A stretch of 9,041 bases of DNA from Candidatus Gerdarchaeota archaeon (GTDB taxonomy: Archaea; Asgardarchaeota; Heimdallarchaeia; JABLTI01), in NCBI GenBank assembly GCA_016840945.1, contig JAEORJ010000242.1, forward strand, positions 1-9,041, given 5' to 3'. Below are positions 6,460 to 9,041 of the stretch, in pieces. The position numbers and the translations under genes are program-made. The notes below the pieces were generated by a model. That model saw nothing but the letters and a program-made list of their open reading frames with translations, was not told the DNA's origin and did not search any database. How positions within the stretch are numbered: position 1 is the stretch's first letter; each line of letters starts with the position of its first letter.

Positions 6460-8751
6460 ATGAATACCATAACTAATAGAACAGACAAGTATTAGTGTTG
6501 TAAAAATAACCGGAAAATAGATACCTGCTGTTACTGTAGTTGTTTCAGTAATAGTTTCAGGTGGAGGTGTAATTGTCTCAGGTGGAGGGGTAATAGTTAC
6601 GGGAGGTGGATTTGTAGGATAATCTGAAGGATCTTTTGGATCAGTAGCATGGAGAACTTCAAGAAAATCACTATAGGAATCGCCATCAGTATCCCAATTA
6701 GTAGGATCTGTGCCATAATAAAATTCTTGGCCATCTGACAAACCATCGCTATCACAATCTTGGTTTGTAGGATCAGTTAGAAAATTATCAATGCCTAGAG
6801 TGATTTCCTCTGTATCATTCAAACCATCACCATCAGTGTCAATTTTCAGAGGATTAGTAATAAAATTATCCGAACCAAGTGTTACTTCTTCTATATCGGA
6901 TATTCCATCATGATCACCATCAATACTATTGGGGTCTGAAATAAAACCATCCTCTCCTAATATGGTTTCTTCCAAATCATTAATTGTGTCCCCATCAGTA
7001 TCTAAATCCAATGGATTGGTTCTTAGAATAAGCACTTCAGCTCCATCAGATAAGCCATCATGATCGCTATCAGGATGATGAGGATCAGTTTTATTGAGGT
7101 ATTCATCAAGATTAGTTAGTAAGTCTAAGTCAGCATCTTCACCACTGTCAACGAGTAAAGGATCAAATCCTTCATCAATTTCATAGTTATCTGGTAAACC
7201 ATCGCCTTCTGTATCGTTGTTATTAGGATCTGTATGATAAGTGTTAACTTCAATACCATCTAGCAATCCATCTTCATCACAGTCAGGATTATTTGGATCG
7301 GTATCGTAAGAATTGACCTCATCACCATCTATTAATCCGTCAAAATCGGTATCATTAATAAAAGGATCAGTGTAATAAATGTCAACTTCATCAACATTTG
7401 TTAAACCATCTACATCCGAATCAAGAGAAGCGTCAGCAACAAGTGGATTGGTATAATATTTATTAAGTTCATCACTATCTATGAGTCCATCGTCGTCTGT
7501 GTCATCTTTAAGAGGATTGGTTAGGTAAGTAAAGATTTCTTCATAATCTGTAAGTCCATCACTGTCACTATCAGCAGAAATTGGATCAGTGTTGTAAGTA
7601 TTAACCTCAAGACCATCTAACAAACCATCGGAATCAGTATCTTCATTATAAGGATCACTAAAATATGTATTAATTTCCTCAAAATCAGTTAGATTGTCAC
7701 CATCTGCATCTTCACCCACTTTTAAGATTTCTAAACCGTCAGTATAATCAGCTACAAAAGCATGATCATCAACAACTTCAACCTTCCAGGGATTTCCGCC
7801 ATCATAACATTGAGCTACTTTAATTGGAGTGCTGTAGTTAGTTATATCAATAACCTCTAAACCATCTATATCAGCTAGAAAAGCGTAATGATCATTTACG
7901 AATACTCCACCTGAAGCTGAACCATCATTAAAATGACCAATTTCAACAGGTGAACTTGGGTCAGTAACATTAACAATCTTTAATCCTTTAGTTTGAGCAG
8001 CTACAAAAGCAATATCACTATTAACGAAAACCTCTCTACAACTAATTCCACTATAATAATATAATCCAACTTGAATAGGAGCCAAAACATCAGAGATATC
8101 ATAAATAAATAATCCATAAACAATATCACAAACATAAGCAAAATGATCATATACAAAAACATTGTAAACATAAACATAGCCTGAATTAGCAAATTGACTG
8201 ACTTGACTTGGAGCAGTAGGATCAGTAATATTAATAATTTCTACTCCATCAGTATAATCAGCAACAAGAACATAATTGCCATAGAAAGCAACATCATACG
8301 CAGAGCCACCATCATCAAAGTGACCAATTTCCACTGGGCTAGTAGGATTGCTTACATTAATGATTTCTAATCCATCAGTTTTATCTGCTACAAAAGCAAG
8401 ATCACCTCTGATTTTAACACCATAAGCAGAACCGCCATCAAAATGTTGTCCTACTCTAACAGGATTAGTTATGTTACTAATATCAATAATCTCAAGTCCA
8501 TTAACACTATTGGCAATATATGAATAATTTCCACTTACAGAAACATCATAAGTTGCTCCACCACCGTAATATTGCCCAATTTCCTCACAGATATACTGAG
8601 GTTCACCAGCAATTTTAATGGGGTCAAGTTCGGAATATGATGCATTAACAATGGTATTATGTAAAATAGTGATAGACATAAATGATATGAAAAACAATAT
8701 TAGCATCAAACCTGAAATAAAATAATTTCTCTTTTTATCCCAATATCGCAT
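6439..8751 (-). CDS. Surface protein: 7 LVIVP repeats, 15 TSP3 calcium repeats, C-terminal membrane anchor
   Basis: The 770-residue protein has an N-terminal signal or anchor segment (MRYWDKKRN, then hydrophobic 10-30); seven LVIVP repeats (58-345) of mostly 41-44 residues, enough for one closed seven-bladed propeller; fifteen calcium-loop repeats (348-713); a linker of three PPPxTIT units (715-735); a membrane helix (742-763); and a basic tail (HNKKLQK). It is a paralogue of the 931-residue protein: the segment between signal and first repeat is alike (LDPIKIAGEPQYICEEIGQY here, LEPITPFEITSETQFIYE there), as are the linker and the anchor. The stalk is longer than in the paralogue, and units 11-13 have a different 27-residue form (TLGxDxFxTxP). 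No sortase LPxTG or PGF-CTERM motif is present, so the C-terminal helix itself is the likely anchor. Role inferred as a cell-surface binding or adhesion protein that depends on calcium for stalk rigidity; ligand unknown. ATG 8751 is supported by the AAGGAAG site. Confidence 0.9.
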   Translation of the reverse strand: MRYWDKKRNYFISGLMLILFFISFMSITILHNTIVNASYSELDPIKIAGEPQYICEEIGQYYGGGATYDVSVSGNYSYIANSVNGLEIIDISNITNPVRVGQHFDGGSAYGVKIRGDLAFVADKTDGLEIINVSNPTSPVEIGHFDDGGSAYDVAFYGNYVLVADYTDGVEIINITDPTAPSQVSQFANSGYVYVYNVFVYDHFAYVCDIVYGLFIYDISDVLAPIQVGLYYYSGISCREVFVNSDIAFVAAQTKGLKIVNVTDPSSPVEIGHFNDGSASGGVFVNDHYAFLADIDGLEVIDITNYSTPIKVAQCYDGGNPWKVEVVDDHAFVADYTDGLEILKVGEDADGDNLTDFEEINTYFSDPYNEDTDSDGLLDGLEVNTYNTDPISADSDSDGLTDYEEIFTYLTNPLKDDTDDDGLIDSDELNKYYTNPLVADASLDSDVDGLTNVDEVDIYYTDPFINDTDFDGLIDGDEVNSYDTDPNNPDCDEDGLLDGIEVNTYHTDPNNNDTEGDGLPDNYEIDEGFDPLLVDSGEDADLDLLTNLDEYLNKTDPHHPDSDHDGLSDGAEVLILRTNPLDLDTDGDTINDLEETILGEDGFISDPNSIDGDHDGISDIEEVTLGSDNFITNPLKIDTDGDGLNDTEEITLGIDNFLTDPTNQDCDSDGLSDGQEFYYGTDPTNWDTDGDSYSDFLEVLHATDPKDPSDYPTNPPPVTITPPPETITPPPETITETTTVTAGIYFPVIFTTLILVCSISYGIHNKKLQK
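6547..6609 (-). repeat. Three 21-bp units encoding a PPPxTIT linker
   Basis: Residues 715-735 are PPPVTIT, PPPETIT, PPPETIT, followed by ETTTV and the membrane helix. The paralogue has only two such units (the first with one Pro fewer). The linker is Pro/Thr-rich, likely extended, and could carry O-linked sugars. The unit number differs between the paralogues, as expected for a repeat that can expand or shrink. Confidence 0.75.
6613..7710 (-). repeat. Fifteen tandem TSP3-like calcium-loop units
   Basis: Residues 348-713 hold 15 DxDxDGLxDxxE units. Units 1-3, 5-7 and 10 are 23 residues; 4 and 8 are longer (27 and 26); 9 and 14 are 22; 11-13 are 27 and share their own sequence after the loop. 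Unit 9 (DADLDLLTN) and unit 5 (DSDVDGLTN) have Asn in place of the last loop Asp. Confidence 0.88.
7717..8580 (-). repeat. Seven tandem ~126-bp units encoding LVIVP propeller blades
   Basis: Residues 58-345 hold seven units of 42, 42, 42, 44, 43, 41 and 34 residues. The last lacks the DISDP-P end and passes directly into the calcium stalk, just as unit 14 does in the paralogue. Units 4-6 are the most diverged. Confidence 0.88.
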
Positions 8752-8758
8752 AGAAATA

Positions 8759-8765
8759 CTTCCTT
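8759..8765 (-). promoter_or_regulatory. SD site of the 770-residue surface protein
   Basis: On the - strand AAGGAAG lies 7 bases before the ATG at 8751 and supports this start. Confidence 0.55.
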
Positions 8766-8790
8766 ATAATCCGATGATTGATTACTTGTT

Positions 8791-8800
8791 CTTTTTATAA
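8791..8800 (-). promoter_or_regulatory. TATA box of the 770-residue surface protein
   Basis: On the - strand TTATAAAAAG is centred about 45 bases before the ATG. The usual spacing gives a transcription start near 8770 and a leader of about 20 bases with the SD site. TTAAGAAATTC directly upstream matches the element before the TATA box of the paralogue. Confidence 0.5.
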
Positions 8801-8902
8801 GAATTTCTTAACAAAGCTAGATTTAAGTATCTACTATTTTGTTAGAAAATTAAGCTAATCCAAATGTTCATAACATAATCATGAGACAAAAGGTTGATTA
8901 TT

Positions 8903-9041
8903 ATGAAACTTGAAGAATTATTATCTATTGTAGAAAATGATTTTGCTGTCCCGGAAGGAAAGGATTATCATAACCTTCTCCCGGAGTTAGAGACAAATTT
9001 AGGATCACCAGATACTGACATTCGAGAAAATAGTTTAGAAA
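8903..9041 (+). CDS. DUF2785-like protein, N-terminal part (cut by right edge)
   Basis: An ATG at 8903 opens a frame that runs off the window after 46 codons. The start is supported by AGGTTGAT (8891-8898), 4 bases upstream. The visible sequence begins MKLEELLSIVENDFAVPEG and continues to NLLPELETNLGSPDTDIREN. The combination of ENDFxxPEG with a helix ending in LGSPDxxIRE is what I recall from the start of DUF2785 proteins, helical cytoplasmic proteins of unknown function in which this segment precedes HEAT-like helices. Only a quarter or so of such a protein is visible, so the family call is tentative. It is divergent from the surface-protein gene across a 151-base gap; a TATA box for this direction is not clear. 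The two CCGGA/CCCGG-containing codon runs near 8950 and 8980 are GC-rich for this window. Confidence 0.6.
   Translation, partial: MKLEELLSIVENDFAVPEGKDYHNLLPELETNLGSPDTDIRENSLE

Noticed and set aside
6439..6560. Sortase (LPxTG) or archaeosortase (PGF-CTERM) sorting signal before the C-terminal helix
   Set aside because: Neither motif occurs before the helix in either protein; only a Pro/Thr linker, hydrophobic helix and basic tail are present.
8001..8192. A - strand frame rich in Phe, Leu, Met and Ile that looks like a small membrane protein
   Set aside because: It is a different frame within the LVIVP repeat region; AT-rich codons in that frame give false hydrophobic runs.
3521..8751. The two surface genes as halves of one broken giant gene
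   Set aside because: Each has its own SD site, signal peptide, linker, membrane anchor and hairpin at the end.
8881..8910. ATG at 8881 as the start of the right-edge gene
   Set aside because: It is out of frame and meets TGA after ten codons; ATG 8903 has an SD-like AGGTTGAT just upstream.

Overview
The window is AT-rich and gene-dense, and looks archaeal. TATA-box-like elements lie 35-60 bases before several starts. Shine-Dalgarno (SD) sites are used for some genes, while at least one gene looks leaderless or nearly so. The two largest genes encode surface proteins built as signal peptide, repeat beta-propeller, calcium-binding stalk, Pro/Thr linker, and a C-terminal membrane helix with a basic tail. 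Low GC plus large LVIVP/thrombospondin-type-3 surface proteins would suit a mesophilic archaeon, with an Asgard (Loki/Heimdall-type) lineage my best guess. That placement is inference; no rRNA or lineage marker is present.

Left part (1-1359, + strand): the 3' end of an unrecognised gene ends in a small hairpin. A promoter follows, then a two-gene operon of a VOC-fold protein that has lost the usual metal ligands and a short WrbA/flavodoxin-type FMN protein. Middle part (1410-3514): a spore-photoproduct-lyase-like (SplB/COG1533) radical SAM protein on the - strand is divergent from a tandem-GNAT acetyltransferase on the + strand, with 233 bases of AT-rich intergenic DNA between them.

Right part (3521-8751, - strand): two tandem paralogous surface proteins fill more than half the window. 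The 770-residue one has exactly 7 LVIVP repeats and 15 calcium-loop repeats. The 931-residue one has exactly 14 LVIVP repeats and 10 calcium-loop repeats. This suggests one versus two seven-bladed propellers on a calcium-stiffened stalk. Each has its own TATA box and SD site with related upstream sequence, and each ends in a perfect hairpin that includes its stop codon, so they look like separate transcription units. At the right edge, divergent from them, begins a DUF2785-like gene (8903 to the edge).

The small enzymes at the left do not form an obvious pathway with the surface proteins. No tRNA, rRNA, CRISPR array, insertion sequence or integrase was seen, and no gene-free stretch exceeds 300 bases.
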